Assembly: GCA_963930775.1 (NCBI GenBank) | Contig: OZ005700.1 | Span: 2,807,476 to 2,871,475, forward strand | Source: Cliona cf. orientalis | Lineage: Eukaryota > Porifera > Demospongiae > Clionaida > Clionaidae | DNA: 64,000 nucleotides | Direction of reading: 5' to 3' | In this document: positions 1-12,400 of the stretch, in pieces | How the letters are laid out: each line of letters opens with the position of its first letter | Numbering within the stretch: position 1 is the first letter of the stretch | Made by a program: the position numbers and the translations under genes | Notes under the pieces: generated by a model | Database searches by the model: none | What the model was told of the DNA's origin: nothing | What the model saw: only the letters and a program-made list of their open reading frames with translations

Positions 1-39
1 AGGAGTCCATGAGCCTCATGATTGTGTGCCTGTATTCAG

Positions 40-2883
40 GTCCACAGCCAGGTTGGGATCCAGACATTGTCGCTGCTCTTGAGGCAGCAGAGACCTCCAA
101 CACTCTCGAAGAAGATGAACTGGAGGATGATTTTGTCACCATGGTGAGACTCCTTCCCTCTACTTGCTACTTAAATGATACTAATTGCATATTTTTGTCT
201 ACTTAGGCTAATGGTGGTGAGGTTGGACTTCCAGTTCATGTCACAGAACACTTGGAGTGAGTTGTCTTGTATTGGTTAGCTAGAAATCCTTACATCATTC
301 ACATGACAGTATGCTTTTGCCTGTGATTGCCTTCTCTCTGGTTGGAGTGCCAGTTCAGTGTAGTTAGAAACATATCCATGTGCCATGGAAGCCAAATACA
401 CTGTATATCAATATGAAATGTACCTCCATCTTGTGGGCTGTTATGACACTGCTCTAGCAGTGCATTGTGTGATTTTGGGAGGCAAGACCAAGTGTTCATT
501 TTATGATAAATGATGTTTTCTTTTCCCAGTGATGGTGATGATGATGGTGGATCTCCCTGGTGGGCTGGTCGTGGTGACTTTGCCCATCCAGGACTGGGCA
601 GTGCCTCCGGAGTTCGAGACGAGGAGCTGTCTGATGTCTCCAGCGGTAGAGCGGGTGGGTCTAGTCAGAGAAAGAAGGGAGCAGCTCAGTTCACAGAGTA
701 CTCCATCACTTCCTCTGTTGTTCCTCGCAGTGAAGGTACAGCTACGAGAGCTTCATGTGTACATGTGCTTCATTACTGTCACATGATGTGTACATGTAAA
801 TTACATGACATGACACGTGTAGCTTGTCACTTGTTTTAAAAACCCCAGTACAAGATTTACAATGTTGTATAGGTGTAGGTTATCAAACTCACAAGTGCTT
901 TGTATTTATGTATATTTATTTGTTCTCCTTCCAGCCTTGACACTACTTGATGACAGATTTGAACAGGTGAGCATCGAAATATCTTTGCGTGTGTATTAAA
1001 GCGATACTATGCATGTACGCAACATTTGCTCAGTAGAGATTGAATTGACTAGTGCAACTACAAACTGTTCTTCACTCCCTCAGTTTATGGTTGGTTATGA
1101 TGACAGTCAGCTTGGAGCCCCTGAGGAGGAGGAGGAGGAGGAGGAGGAGGGAGATGGTGGTGGTGAGCTAGGAGAGGATGGTGACGTGGGAAATGGGCGG
1201 ATCAGGGGAGGAGCCATAGTGCGGTCTGACTACAACAAGCTACTGCTGGAGTCGGCTGTGGAGGAGTTTGAGAGGAACTTTGCTCACCACCTGCAACAGT
1301 GAGTACCCTGCATGACTGTACATGTGTAATCGCAGCTGCAGCACTGTACTTGACAGCTAGGTATGCTCTTGCATGATCAAAATTCATGCATTATCTGAAT
1401 TGTTGGTTGATGGTGGACAACAGCTACATACGGGTGTATTATGTATACTACCTCCTGAACACTCAGATCAGACAAAATTAACACTTAGCTGCTAGTGTTT
1501 GTGTTGAAGCTTAGCTTCTTCCTTGTCCTCTGTTTAAATATCGGTATTCATGTTATGGCAGGGACGAGGAGAGTGGGAGTGAAGATGATGATGATGATCT
1601 GGATACAGATTCTGACTCTCAAGAAGCACCTGAGCTTGTTCCCATGGCTACCAGTGCTGACACAAGAGATGCTGACAAACAAATAGTTGAACCTGAGGAA
1701 TCTGCTGACATCAGTGATGAAGAAGAGGAGGAGGAGGGGGAGGATAGTGATAGAGAGAGTCGTGTGCTGGTGGAGGTAGATGAGAGACCACGTGAGCAAT
1801 GGGACTGTGAGAGCATTTTGAGGTGAGTGGTACCAGTGTGTGTGTGTGTGCTTCAGGCAAGAGTTTGTGTGTGTTTATAATTATGATTACCGTAGAAACT
1901 GGTTGTTAAGTGCATGCACTTATATCACGTGGCAGCAAGAAAATATGCGCTTAACAAAAAGTATGCTCTTAACAGGAAGCATGCACTTAATTAAAAGTGC
2001 TAATTTAAAAACACGGTAGGTGGGGCGTGCGTAAAGAATGTATCGAGGATAGAAAGGCCTACAACGGCGGCCAAGAAGCGACCAGAGAGCGTAATTCTCG
2101 ACGTTTTCTTCTCCAGCCTACATCTAGCCTTCTTTCTGGGCTCATGTAACTGATCGCTCGTTGTTTAGCTAGCTTGCTGGCCATATGTACCTAATAAAGA
2201 GCGGTAAAACTCGCACAAAACTATGCACTTAATAAAAAGTATGCGCTTAACAGCATGTTAACTATTCCTGTCGGTGCCTATTGTAACTAGATGTTGTCAT
2301 TCATCTTCCTTATCTCCTGTTTAGTACCTATTCCAACCTGTACAACCACCCGACCAAGATAGTGGAGCCCTCAAATCCCCTCAAGAAGCAGATCAAGCTG
2401 TCGAAGAAGACGGGGATTCCCCTGGGAGCGGTGCCAGGGCCTGTGCCGAAGGAGGTACTGACAGAACCATCAACCAAGAGAGGTAATAACATTCCCCTGC
2501 TCCTACATGTATCATCTTATACTAGGATATCTGCTCCCTATATTAGTTATGTGTATGCCTCACCTGCATGATCGGTTCTGTCCAATCACTATAATTAATT
2601 TTTATCGCTGGCAAATCAGCAATTCCTACACTTACAGGATCTGTAACAAGGCCAAGAAATGAGAGCAAAGAAGAGAAGAGAGCTAGAAAACAAGCTATCA
2701 AGGAGGAGAGAAAGGTGAGGGCTGCCCCTTCTCTATCTGTATCATCCTGTGACTTCTGCTGCTGTCCTGTCTTTGTAGGTGAGAAGAGCAGAAAAGAAGG
2801 CGACCAGGCTAGCCTTCAAGAGCGAGGAACTCAAGCTAGAGAGAACTTTAGCTGGTCGACTACCAACTGCAGCTGTAGTCTGA
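40..2883 (+). CDS. LTV1: LTV1 40S ribosome assembly factor (5' end outside window)
   Basis: LTV1 is a conserved 40S assembly factor acting in nuclear and cytoplasmic maturation of the small subunit. Eight or nine exons can be joined: 40-143, 207-256, 530-735, 935-966, 1084-1298, 1562-1822, 2325-2482, 2638-2714 and 2779-2883 (stop TGA). All have GT-AG borders and matching phases. Family landmarks in order: DPDIVAAL, FTEYSITSSV, LTLLDDRFEQF, WDCESILSTYSNLYNHP, SKKTGIPLG, then the basic tail NESKEEKRARKQAIKEER. A GAG repeat at about 1124-1151 encodes a run of glutamates. The initiator and first exons lie upstream. The 501-base intron 1823-2324 carries internally repeated sequence. RPS8, another 40S gene, lies 3 kb downstream. 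Identification is from remembered family motifs, and they are numerous and collinear. Confidence 0.95.
1888..2262. repeat. Repeat-rich insert in LTV1 intron
   Basis: The intron holds several near-copies of a motif around ATGCGCTTAACA / ATGCACTTAAT, at about 1945-1995 and 2222-2255. It starts with TACCGTAG and has ACGGTAGG near 2014, resembling the TACCGT-type termini seen elsewhere in this window. It looks like a small inverted-repeat transposon remnant. Exact ends are not resolved. Confidence 0.4.
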
Positions 2884-3064
2884 TCACTCTTTCCCCTCAT
2901 ACTTTTCAAATTCCCTTTCCTATTTTTCTGTTCTTCTTGTGTGAATCGTTTTCTTTTTGTGTGTGAACGTTCTTCATAAGTTTAATCATGACATCATTAT
3001 TAAATTCCAAAAATCGAGCCCCACCCCCTTTTTTTACCCTCCAACGCATGTTTAGGTTGTGAAG

Positions 3065-4605
3065 ATGGACGCATCCTACACCGCCGTGATCGCACTTCTA
3101 TGCTCACTTCTTCATGCTGTCAAGGCCCAAGGGTAAGTGTTCAACTACCCAGTACATGATGCATACTAAGCCATGACTAAACAACCCGTGATCGCGGGCA
3201 CAATAGAACTAGCTTGGGAGTGGAGGCGTGGGCCGCCATTGGACTGATTGGCAGTATCGTCGCTCTCATCATTGGCCTGATTTGGATTGTGTTCTGCATC
3301 ATGCTCTACAGACACAACAAGGAGCGTCGGGGCAGTGATGAAGACAGCAATGAGGTAGAAATAAAATAAGGCGCGAAAAATTATCATAATTGACTTAAAG
3401 AATGGCACCATAGACAATGATGGCAGTAATATTAAATTTCTTGATGCATTTGTGGTGATTTTTTAGGAAAAAGAGAGGCAAGACAAGCAGCAGAGGAAGA
3501 AAGAGCAGAAGCAGAGGAGAGAGCAGCTGAATCAGCAAAGAGCGATTGAGTCAGGAATCCAAAATAGTGAAGCTCTTGGCGTACACAATTTTCCATTGGA
3601 AGATGTAGATCAAGAGAATGGCAGCTCAACATTGCAGGCTCCTGGGACTACCAGTCCTCAAGCTGAGGTATGCCATGATACACACAGAAATGTATAGTAC
3701 TTCAGTTTCGTCTCAGACTGTTTGAGGAGTATAAAGTGTACACAGTTCTTCACTTACTCTCCTCAATTGCAGTCACCCCCTGCTCCTGAGCCAGTGCAAC
3801 AAACTGAAGAGATTAACACTACTGAATCCCCAGACGATAACCCTTCTTCGCTATCTCCACCTCCACCTTCAGAGTCACCCAAGCCTTCAGATTCCATTCC
3901 CTCCACATTTCAATCTTTATTCAGTCCCCCAGCTCTAAGACTAGAAGACAGACAAGGAGGAGGAGGAGGAGGAAGAGAAGGCAGTGGTAGCCACACTGGA
4001 AGGAAGCTACATGCACAGCTACCTCAGGCTAATGTGTCATCATCCCGTCTCAGGCGGTTGAGTGACGTGGAAGAATGTGATGTACAACCAGAGCCATCCA
4101 ACTTCCCCCTTCGATACGGGCAGAGACGCCCCTCCAATGCCAGCAGAAAGGTAATAGCAATGTCGTAATTATCACGATCAATTATGGATGCTATCATAAT
4201 AAACTTATTCTCTGATGTATTTTAGACATCAGAAAGCAGTGATCCATTTACCTTTTTCAACTTTGAAGCACTGCCGCTGGGAAGAAGTTATTTGGAGAAT
4301 AACGATATGCAGTATCGTGGTGGACCAACCAAAATAGAGGTAAATATAAAATAATTAATCCATGCATACAAGTACAGGCAGCATGTGACCCTTTCCCGTG
4401 TAGGGGTGGTCTGGTCACAGACTAGCTAATTCTGTAGTAACTAATCCCAAGTTGGTCCCTGTGGGGTCTAGATCTGCAGGGGACAGAACTGACACCAAAG
4501 TTAAAATTTGTGCAAATCTTTTGATTTATATAGCTACCGAGGAATCCAAGAATCTCCCAAGACCATATGTTTGGACAGCTCAGCTCTTGGCCAGAGTTCG
4601 ACTAA
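3065..4605 (+). CDS. Single-pass membrane protein, tandem paralogue 1
   Basis: I do not recognise this family. Exons: 3065-3132, 3207-3354, 3467-3667, 3773-4150, 4226-4339, 4534-4605 (TAA), all GT-AG with matching phases. The start is ATG 3065, followed by a hydrophobic signal peptide ending near HAVKAQ. Exon 2 encodes one transmembrane helix (about IGLIGSIVALIIGLIWIVFC), then basic residues YRHNKERR, which suggests a very short outside part and a cytoplasmic tail. The tail has a charged K/R/E/Q-rich helix, then Pro/Ser-rich sequence, a Gly run (GGGGGG), and ends MFGQLSSWPEFD. Only 182 bases separate it from LTV1. The next gene has the same layout and a nearly identical C-terminus. The tail could be a cytoplasmic adaptor region, but that is a guess. 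Confidence 0.8.
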
Positions 4606-4747
4606 TACTGATCTCCATGGATTTCATGTTCTAATGTTATCATGTCATGAATTCATTTTGTGTGTTGTTACCATACCGGTAACTATACATACCAATAAGG
4701 CGCATGCAGCAAGTTGTCCTAGCCCCACCCCCTAAAAGTGTGAATTA

Positions 4748-5952
4748 ATGGAGGCGTTAACCATAGTCGTTTTGTCAGTGCTTCTACCGTATGCTCGTGC
4801 TCAAATAAAGTAACTAGAAGAGCCTACTAATCTGATATACGCCTGACGCATACTTTGGTTGTATTTGAGTCGAAATTTTTTTGTTAATTTCAGTGGATTG
4901 GGTGCGGATTTCAGTTCTGGATCATTGGTGGCCATTGGGCTAGTAGGTGCTCTGCCATTGGCTGTAATTATCATCATATGGACTTTCTTCTTCTATTGCA
5001 TATGCAAGAATGAGTATGACTACCGGAAAATCTATAAGGTACAGTATCACTACGGTGTTAAAGTGCAATAAGCTTAATGTTATTAAATTTTGAATGGGTT
5101 GCAGGAATTGGACAAGAAAGAGAATTATTTGAAAAGGAGGCAGCAGCGTATCAAACATGTACAGCTGAATACAAATGACTATCACCCTGCTCCATTGCAG
5201 TTCAATCGCCATACTAAGGTAGCTAAGTCCAATATTGATATCATTGCTCACGGATGTTGGTTTATAACTTGCTTTCCAGTATTCAAGTTGGGTAGTAGCT
5301 ACCACTGATCATGGCGGGACAACTAGTGAAATTTGTACAATATCATCATGTTATGTATTTCTGATTGTCCAATTTAGGATCAGCACAAGGCCCATTCTTC
5401 CACTAACATACCTCTATCAGCTCTTGGGAGGAATGACCACGAAAGAGGAGGAGGAGGGGGAGGGAGGGGAAGACTGCCTCTTGACCCCAGCCGATCAAAG
5501 GAACCTGTTATTGCACGACTACCTCCTCACATAGGCTATCGAAATTTAACAGAGGAATTGAAACAACAGCAGCAAAGGAACAACTGGGTATGAATATAAA
5601 TGTATATTTTATAAATATACAGGCATTATTGAAGTGTTAACTTTCAGGTGAGCAACGCATCAGATCCCAGTAGAGGGCATACTGGACCTACTGCTGGGCC
5701 AAGCCATGGTGTTAATTCACATCGTGGCCATGCTCCTCATGGTTCAAGTCCTTTTAGCTTTCAGCATGTCTCTTCAGGCAGGGCCTATGTTGGGAACTTA
5801 CCAGCGAGGGACTACCCTCAATCCAAGGTATTGTCGAAACAATTTTCTAGTATAAATTCACTCCCTATTATATATTATTCTTTCAGACATCTGCTCAGCC
5901 TTCAAATAGTAGTGCCTTTGGACAACTTAGTACCTGGCCACAATTCAACTGA
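4748..5952 (+). CDS. Single-pass membrane protein, tandem paralogue 2
   Basis: This is a tandem duplicate of the preceding gene and its function is unknown. Exons: 4748-4809, 4894-5038, 5105-5218, 5378-5587, 5648-5827, 5887-5952 (TGA). ATG 4748 begins a signal peptide (MEALTIVVLSVLLPYARAQ). Exon 2 encodes a transmembrane segment (about LVAIGLVGALPLAVIIIIW) followed by CKNEYDYRKIYK. Then come a basic helix (KRRQQRIKH), a Gly/Arg run (GGGGGGRGR), a His/Gly/Ser-rich stretch, and the C-terminus AFGQLSTWPQFN. The exon count and the order of signal peptide, helix, basic region, glycine run and terminal motif match paralogue 1, while most tail sequence has diverged. The shared FGQLS-S/T-WP-x-F terminal motif is likely a binding site (inference). 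The next gene starts only 148 bases further on. Confidence 0.78.
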
Positions 5953-6075
5953 TTATGTTACGTGTATTATTAAATTTTGCATTATGTATAGTAAAACTAT
6001 TTTGCAATCTGTAGCCATTAAGTGTTGGCAGGCGTAGGCGGTGCAGGTGATATTTGCGCATGCGCGAATCGCAAT

Positions 6076-6103
6076 CTTCCTTTCCACGATCAAGGCAAGA
6101 TGG
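6076..6103 (+). promoter_or_regulatory. Pyrimidine tract and start of RPS8 (possible 5'TOP)
   Basis: CTTCCTTTCC sits about 15-25 bases before the RPS8 ATG at 6100. A C followed by an unbroken pyrimidine run at the cap site is the 5'TOP signature of animal ribosomal-protein mRNAs. The transcription start is not known here, so this is a suggestion. Confidence 0.45.
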
Positions 6104-9020
6104 GTGAGTGTTTCTATTATTGACTTGTAAGCATCCTCGTGATATGAAGCATCTAGCTTACGATAATTAGCTGTGGAGGATCAAGATGGATTCATTTGTT
6201 GTATCGTGGACATTTTACTATCCTCTGATCCGAGTGTGTGCCTTCCACTGCAGGTATTTCCAGAGATAGCTGGCACAAGCGGAGAGCCACCGGCGGCAAG
6301 AAGGTACCCATCAGAAAGAAGAGAAAGTTTGAACTTGGTCGTCCGGCGGCTGGGACAAAGGTAGGCAGTAGCTAGCAAAGTAGACTGTGATAGTGGGGGT
6401 GACTGCTCTAAGTCTCCTTACACGTGGGGTGGGCTTTAATTGGAGTGACTGTTCCATGTGCAGCTTGGAATGAAGAGAATCCACAAAGTAAGGACTCGTG
6501 GTGGCAATGTGAAGTATCGTGCAATGCGACTTGACTCGGGCAACTTTTCCTGGGGTTCAGAATGTGAGTTACGTCATTTGTATACATTATATTAGAGTCA
6601 TATCAGCTGTGTAGATGTAGTACTGATGGTCCTCTGACACATTTCTTAAGGTTACGGGATAGTATTCGACGCACAATTTATAAATGATTGCGCATGGACA
6701 CAATTCACACATGTTTCAATGCGGTTTAGTCAGAAACGCAAACTATCGTCGACCATTTCCAGATGTAAATAAAGTCCAAATTTCTGTGTCAATTTTTGAA
6801 GACCAACGACTCAAACGAACTGATTTCGCTGTCGTTCACGATAGTCCATCAATCGGAGCAGGGCCAAGTATAGCGCTTTTTCGAAAACTCGAAGATGGTG
6901 AGTCATCAGACAAGGTTTTGTCCTAGAGGGCCACCATTAAGCGAGTCACATGGCAGCTGAGCAGTAAGTTTTTATGTTTGCTTTCTGTTCGTGTAACTCA
7001 ACAGAGTTCAAACGCTATACTTGGCCCTGTAGAGGCTTGTAAGCTATCGTTTTTGTTTGTATGTCATTGCATAGAGGCTATTTACCTTGGCAAAAACTGA
7101 CGCAGAAAATTGCAATACTTACCTGCGCTTGCAGACAGACAGTGGCAGGTTTGCTTTTCATTTTTGTGGACCATGGGGCAGGCATCAGGAGAGCTACTTA
7201 CCTGTGCCTTGACTGTGTAAAGAAAGTAGACAAAAAACTGGAATATAACTGTCTCGTTTATTATTTATGTGAACTTTGACCATGCGTGGGCGGAAAACTA
7301 TCCCGTAACCTTAAATTGTGGATGCCTTTCTTGCTCATGGATTATGATTCCATTTGTGCATTACTATTACACTAGAGATATCAGAGCCCATTCATTCATA
7401 TATTGTGTTCACTTGTATATTCGATCTGTGTAAATGGTATTAGTGGCAACGTTGAGCCCCTTTGGTGTGTGCAGGTACATGTAGATACTCGGGTGATTTA
7501 TCTCATCTTATTTGCAGCTATCAGCCGCAAGTGCCGTGTACTGGATGTGGTGTACAATGCCAGCAACAACGAGCTGGTCAGAACCAAGACACTGGTGAAG
7601 AACTGCATCGTGCAGGTTGACTGCGTCCCCTTCCGACAGTGGTAAGAGAAGTTGCTTCTTTTTTAAACAAATTATGCTGTGGGGTTCACGATGCTAAGCA
7701 CAATGGGGGGGGGGGGGGGGGGGGCATTGTCTTGAGAATGAGACTACTGTCACTCTTTTCTGCTGCATGCACCACCAGTGCCATGTGCTGGTGAAGGGAG
7801 TGGTCTGATTTCTCAAGACTAGGGAGGGCATGGTTGGGGGTGGGAGATGACACTAGCAGTTTAGTACTCTCCTTGTTACCCCGCGCTCATGCACAAGGGG
7901 TAAAGTAATTGGTTGTGGTGTTGTTGTCGTCGTGAGCATAAAAATCGCCATATATTGAGATGTAGGTATCTAAACGATTTGTAAGCACAACGAATCAATC
8001 AAATTCGGCGAAAAACTAGCTTCAGAGTGCGTCAAATCGATGGACACAGTCCACGGGCGTCACAAATAGTGCCTTTTTTGTTGGCTAACGTAGCCACACC
8101 TATCGACAGTGCCTACTCAATGCATAATGCATGCCCATTGTGTTTTCTGCTCATGCGCACAACTAAGTAGTCAAGAATAATATGACTGGTAAAGCTCGTC
8201 GTATTAATAATAATGCTCGTGAAATCTATAGTCGCTATACTATTACAACAAAATATTGGAAGTATCAGTTCATATCTCCTAGTAGTCTATATCTGGTGCA
8301 TATGCAGAGAGAGTGCTTTTTCGGGACCTCTGGTAGTTAAGCAGCACTTCCACTAATTTTTTGAAGTTTCACAAAATTATAGCCATGCACACAAAAGAAA
8401 TTCTATAGATTGCACAATGTGCGTGCGGGGTATGTGCTCTATAGAGCTCTAGTTCTCACATGGAAGAACACCAAAATACCTTATTTTTAAGTAGTACTTA
8501 CTATTGGTATATATTTCCGTTGCTGCAGGTATGAAACTCACTATGGTCTTCCCCTTGGTCGCAAGAAGACAAAGAAAGAGGTATTGTTGAGCAACATTGA
8601 TTCTTTGGCATACCAAAGCTTCAAGTACATGTATGTTCCCCACTTTAGCAAGAGCCCTCTGAAGACGACCCACTCACTAAGAAGAGATCCAACCACTTGC
8701 AGAGGAAGTTGGCTGGTAGGAAGCCAAATGCCAAGGTTGACCCTCACGTAGAGGAGCAGTTCCTCACTGGAAGAGTGTACGGTACGTTCTGCAATGTTGA
8801 GGCCCAGTGATGGCGTTTCTGTCCTAATACCTTTGTGAGCATAATATTATTTTCCGAATCGACTCACAGTTTTTTGATGACCTCCTACTGTCACTTTGTT
8901 TCTTGTGCAGCTTGTGTGGCGTCCAGACCAGGCCAGAGTGGTCGATGTGATGGCTACATCCTTGAGGGAAAGGAGCTGGAATTTTACCAGAGGAAGCTCA
9001 GATCAAAAAAAGCAAAATAA
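6100..9020 (+). CDS. RPS8: 40S ribosomal protein S8 (eS8)
   Basis: eS8 is a structural protein of the small ribosomal subunit. Exons: 6100-6103, 6254-6360, 6464-6563, 7518-7641, 8529-8580, 8649-8781, 8911-9020 (TAA), all GT-AG and in phase. The first exon holds only ATGG, and the second continues [16 protein letters not shown], the hallmark eS8 N-terminus. Other landmarks are [83 protein letters not shown] and a basic C-terminus. Length is normal for the family. Two introns are swollen by insertions: a TTAA-flanked element at 6650-7310 and a dispersed repeat at 7876-8454. No intronic C/D box snoRNA could be shown, although vertebrate RPS8 hosts several. Confidence 0.97.
6650..7310. mobile_element. 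TTAA-flanked inverted-repeat element in RPS8 intron 3
   Basis: The insert begins GGTTACGGGATAGT and ends with its exact complement ACTATCCCGTAACC. TTAA lies on both sides (6646-6649 and 7311-7314). A TTAA duplication is typical of piggyBac-like transposition. No transposase reading frame is visible, so it is non-autonomous. A truncated second copy, about 85% similar by eye, starts at 60178 just upstream of ANK-C. Confidence 0.8.
7706..7723. repeat. Poly-G run in RPS8 intron 4
   Basis: An uninterrupted run of about 18 G. Similar G or C runs occur at about 26926-26946, 28516-28532, 58796-58815 and 61459-61478, usually inside transposon-like DNA. Their lengths may be affected by sequencing error. 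Confidence 0.9.
7876..8454 (+). mobile_element. Helitron-like dispersed repeat, copy 1 (RPS8 intron 4)
   Basis: The repeat starts TTACCCCGCGCTCATGC, which folds with the following GGGGTAA. It ends with a short palindrome, GCTCTATAGAGC, followed by TCTAGT. A second full copy lies at 27530-28122, and fragments lie at about 43100-43475, 44367-44480 and 49100-49365. There is no coding capacity. The 3' hairpin directly before CTAG is reminiscent of Helitron termini. Members share about 75-80% identity by eye. Confidence 0.6.
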
Positions 9021-9489
9021 CATTCTCCATTGACGTTGTAGCATGCTACTATTCTGTTGTATTATTGTGGTGTGCAGATTTGAAGTATTATGACCAGGAA
9101 ATTCAGGATTTAATACTGCGTTAATGCACAAGATCTAATTAGCGCTAGAAAATTCGCGTTCTAAAGCTTGCGTATAAAAAAATCATGTGAACGTAATGGG
9201 AGTACATGTGTACACGGAGTGCATCTTTGGTGCATGCTGATGGTGTGATGAGCTTTGACCCCCTATTGGTAGGCGTGGCCCACTAATGTTGAATATTCAT
9301 AGGGTGTTTGAGGCCACTTAGCACGTTGTCTCTGGGATAGCAAGCTGTACACTATACTACGCGCCGGATCTCTCAGCACACCCACTAAGGTAAATTAATC
9401 TCACTGCTGCTGCTAGCCATGCCATGTAAATGCGTGCCTTCATTGCGCAGGTCACGACACTGAGTCTCAGTACAGTGCATGGCGGATGC

Positions 9490-12400
9490 ATGGCCGCTAA
9501 GCCTAACGTGAGGTCACTGCCTGCGGGCCCACCCATTCCTGGAGGTAGATACTTCAAATCTGGACCTGGGGATCTCCGATTCAACGTGAAGAACATTATC
9601 AATGTCTTGGCTATGATGGACTATCAAAGACTGCCAGGACTGGCCGTTGAGCTTGATCTTGAGGATATCTTGGGTGAAATTGATGCCAAACTCCCAGTTC
9701 CAGATCAAGCGAGGAAACACTTGGCCACGAAATGGCATCAGCGGTGTCCACGCCGTGGCTGGGAGAATCTTGCAAAAGCATTGCGCTCACCAGTAGTGGG
9801 GGAGGTTAGATTGGCTGATAATCTGGAGCGGTGGTGTATCAGGAGGGATTCAGGGACATCAACGCTCAGCAGTAGCTCTGGCAGTGAACCTTACAGCCCA
9901 CGCTCACCTGTATCTCCCAGCTCCAGCTCCACTGAAGAAAGAGGTACATTACAGTATGGACCGAATATTAATTTTTAGGGGAAAATTTTCTCAAATAATA
10001 TTGATCATTGAAATTACTAAGTTTTAATTTTGCAATCTTTCTTTGTAACCACCAAATCAAAATCTGCCAATATTTCTTCCTCATGTATAAGTGTATGGCG
10101 ATCCCGTACTGAACATAAAAGCACAAATATTTTTTGTAAATTTTATGTTTCACAGTTGCAACCAAAATGCGAGCACTGACAGAGCTTGATGCACGGGACA
10201 GCTTCGGTAGCCTTGTTGCTCTTGTTGCGAGCAAGCTGTCCGACAAGCAGTCCAGAAATGAGCTGGATATCCAACGCTTCTACCTCCACCTAGAATCCTT
10301 GTTCCCCCCAAAGGCCCTTCCTAAAGCTGATGATGTTTTAGAGATCTTTAGGGATATCAATGCTCAGGAGTTGTGGGACTATTGCCATTACGAGACCCTT
10401 GAATGCATTGCCAATCGATATCTTCCAAAGGACAAGGAAGTGAGTTCTGCAATTGATGATCACCGGGAGATGGTCAACAACTACCTTGCAACCCAATGTA
10501 TTGCTAATTACATTGAAGAGAAACTCGATACAGAACTTAGACAATTGACACCCACTTTTCACGGCCGGCGAACTAATAGGAAATACTACGAAACAATATC
10601 ACTGAGGCTCCAAGATGTTAGCATTCGGATGAAGACACTGAAGTACATACGTGATCTGTGGGGAAAAATCAAGCGGGAGTTCCATCTCTCCGACTGCAAT
10701 GCACTCCTTGATCGCATCTACGATGGCTCCATAGTGGTTGTATGGCTGATTCCACCATCCACCTCTAAGGCACTCCTCACACCACGAGCTCAACCTTGGT
10801 CAGCTATCAACTTCCTCCAGAGGGAGAGTGTCGTTAAAATGACAGTAAAGGATATCACTTGTATGTATGACGCTCAGGTAAAGTGACTACTGTTACAGGC
10901 TAATCTAATCTATACTTCTCTACAATATTATATAGGAGAGTAAAAGACTGCTGCATCTATGTAATGAGGGCAGTTTTGATGAGGTTACATCGCTATTGAA
11001 AAGCAGAGATAAAGGAGCAGCTGTCAACGCTACTTTTGATCATAAAGATGTTTATGTGAGTGCATGCTGTATAGCCATACCTTAAGTGATGATGTGTCGT
11101 ATACATGTGCTATGGTTTATTAGGAGGGGAAATCAGCCCTCATGCTGGTTTGTGAACGTGGCCACATTTCACTGGTACTCACTGTGCTAGATTCAGGAGC
11201 AGAGATTGACTTTCAACAGAAGGTTGTACTATCATTCTAAGTAAATTAATCAACTGAAACTATCACTACATCCATACAGACAACAGGAGAGAGTGCTATC
11301 TTTGTAGCTGCTAAGTTGGGCCATTTGCGAGTGGTTCGGTTCTTGTTAGCATATGGAGCAGATCCTGATTTGATGACTTGGGCTACAGTAAGATGTGAAA
11401 AACATGCACAATGATCAACTCCATATTCTGGTATGTGATTGTATAACACAGCCAGGAGCTCCTAGCTATACTGCTGCTGATATTGCTAAGCAAAAAGGTC
11501 ATACAAGCCTGAGCGAAGAACTGCACAAAGGAAAATCAAAAACAAGAATAAGAACGCAAAATCCATTTGAATATATCTCCGTGAGTTTAAGTAAACATTT
11601 CGGTAAATCACAGTACTATCATAATTTTGTTCTGCCCACACACTTAGGGGAAAATGGAATCGGCAACTGACTTCATTCTTGCACCAGGCTTGAAATTAGT
11701 CCATAGGGCAGCAAAGGTAACCACCATGCATCATTGCACTATGTCATGCATGATTACTATACCTAATACTAATTAAATTGCAGCTGCTTGTTGGAGCAAG
11801 CAGGAGCAACCATCTAGGATCTGTCAAGTATATCATTGATAATGCAAAGAACCTTGACATTAATGTCAAGGAGTCTGACAGAGTAAAGCACTCCATGCAT
11901 GAGTTTATTATACTGCTCTGTTTGAATATCTGCATTATACTTACAGCATGCCTGGACAGCACTGATGTGGGGCACCAACAAGGATAATCTGGAGATGGTC
12001 GAACTACTTTTAGCAAACAATGCTGACCCTAATGTTCGTGACAAGGTAGCTACACTATGCAGATTAATAGCTCTGTCCCAGGTCTATTCCCATGCAGCTT
12101 TTCAATACTTGCATGTGTTTCAGCGTGAAATATTACCAAAAGCTCAGAATTAATGCTAACATCTCACTATTCTCAACTTTTATGTAGGTCAACCACTGGT
12201 CACCGGTGATGCTGGCCACTCGACAGGGAAACCTGAAGATGGTGAAATTACTTCTCGATTATGGAGCCGATCCAAATGCCCAAAGTTCAGTAAGCTCTCT
12301 TATTATATACCACTGTCCGAATGTTAATGCATGGATGGTTGCAGATAGGAGAAAATTCCGTGTCCCTTGCCGTTTATGAGCACCACACAGAGATAGCCAT

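Noticed and set aside
6361-8910. Intronic C/D box snoRNAs in RPS8
   Set aside because: TGATGA-like words occur (for example 8875) but no paired D box and terminal stem could be placed.
9430-9489. ATG 9430 as ANK-A start
   Set aside because: It falls inside a good GT-AG intron candidate (9387-9450); ATG 9490 needs no extra assumption.
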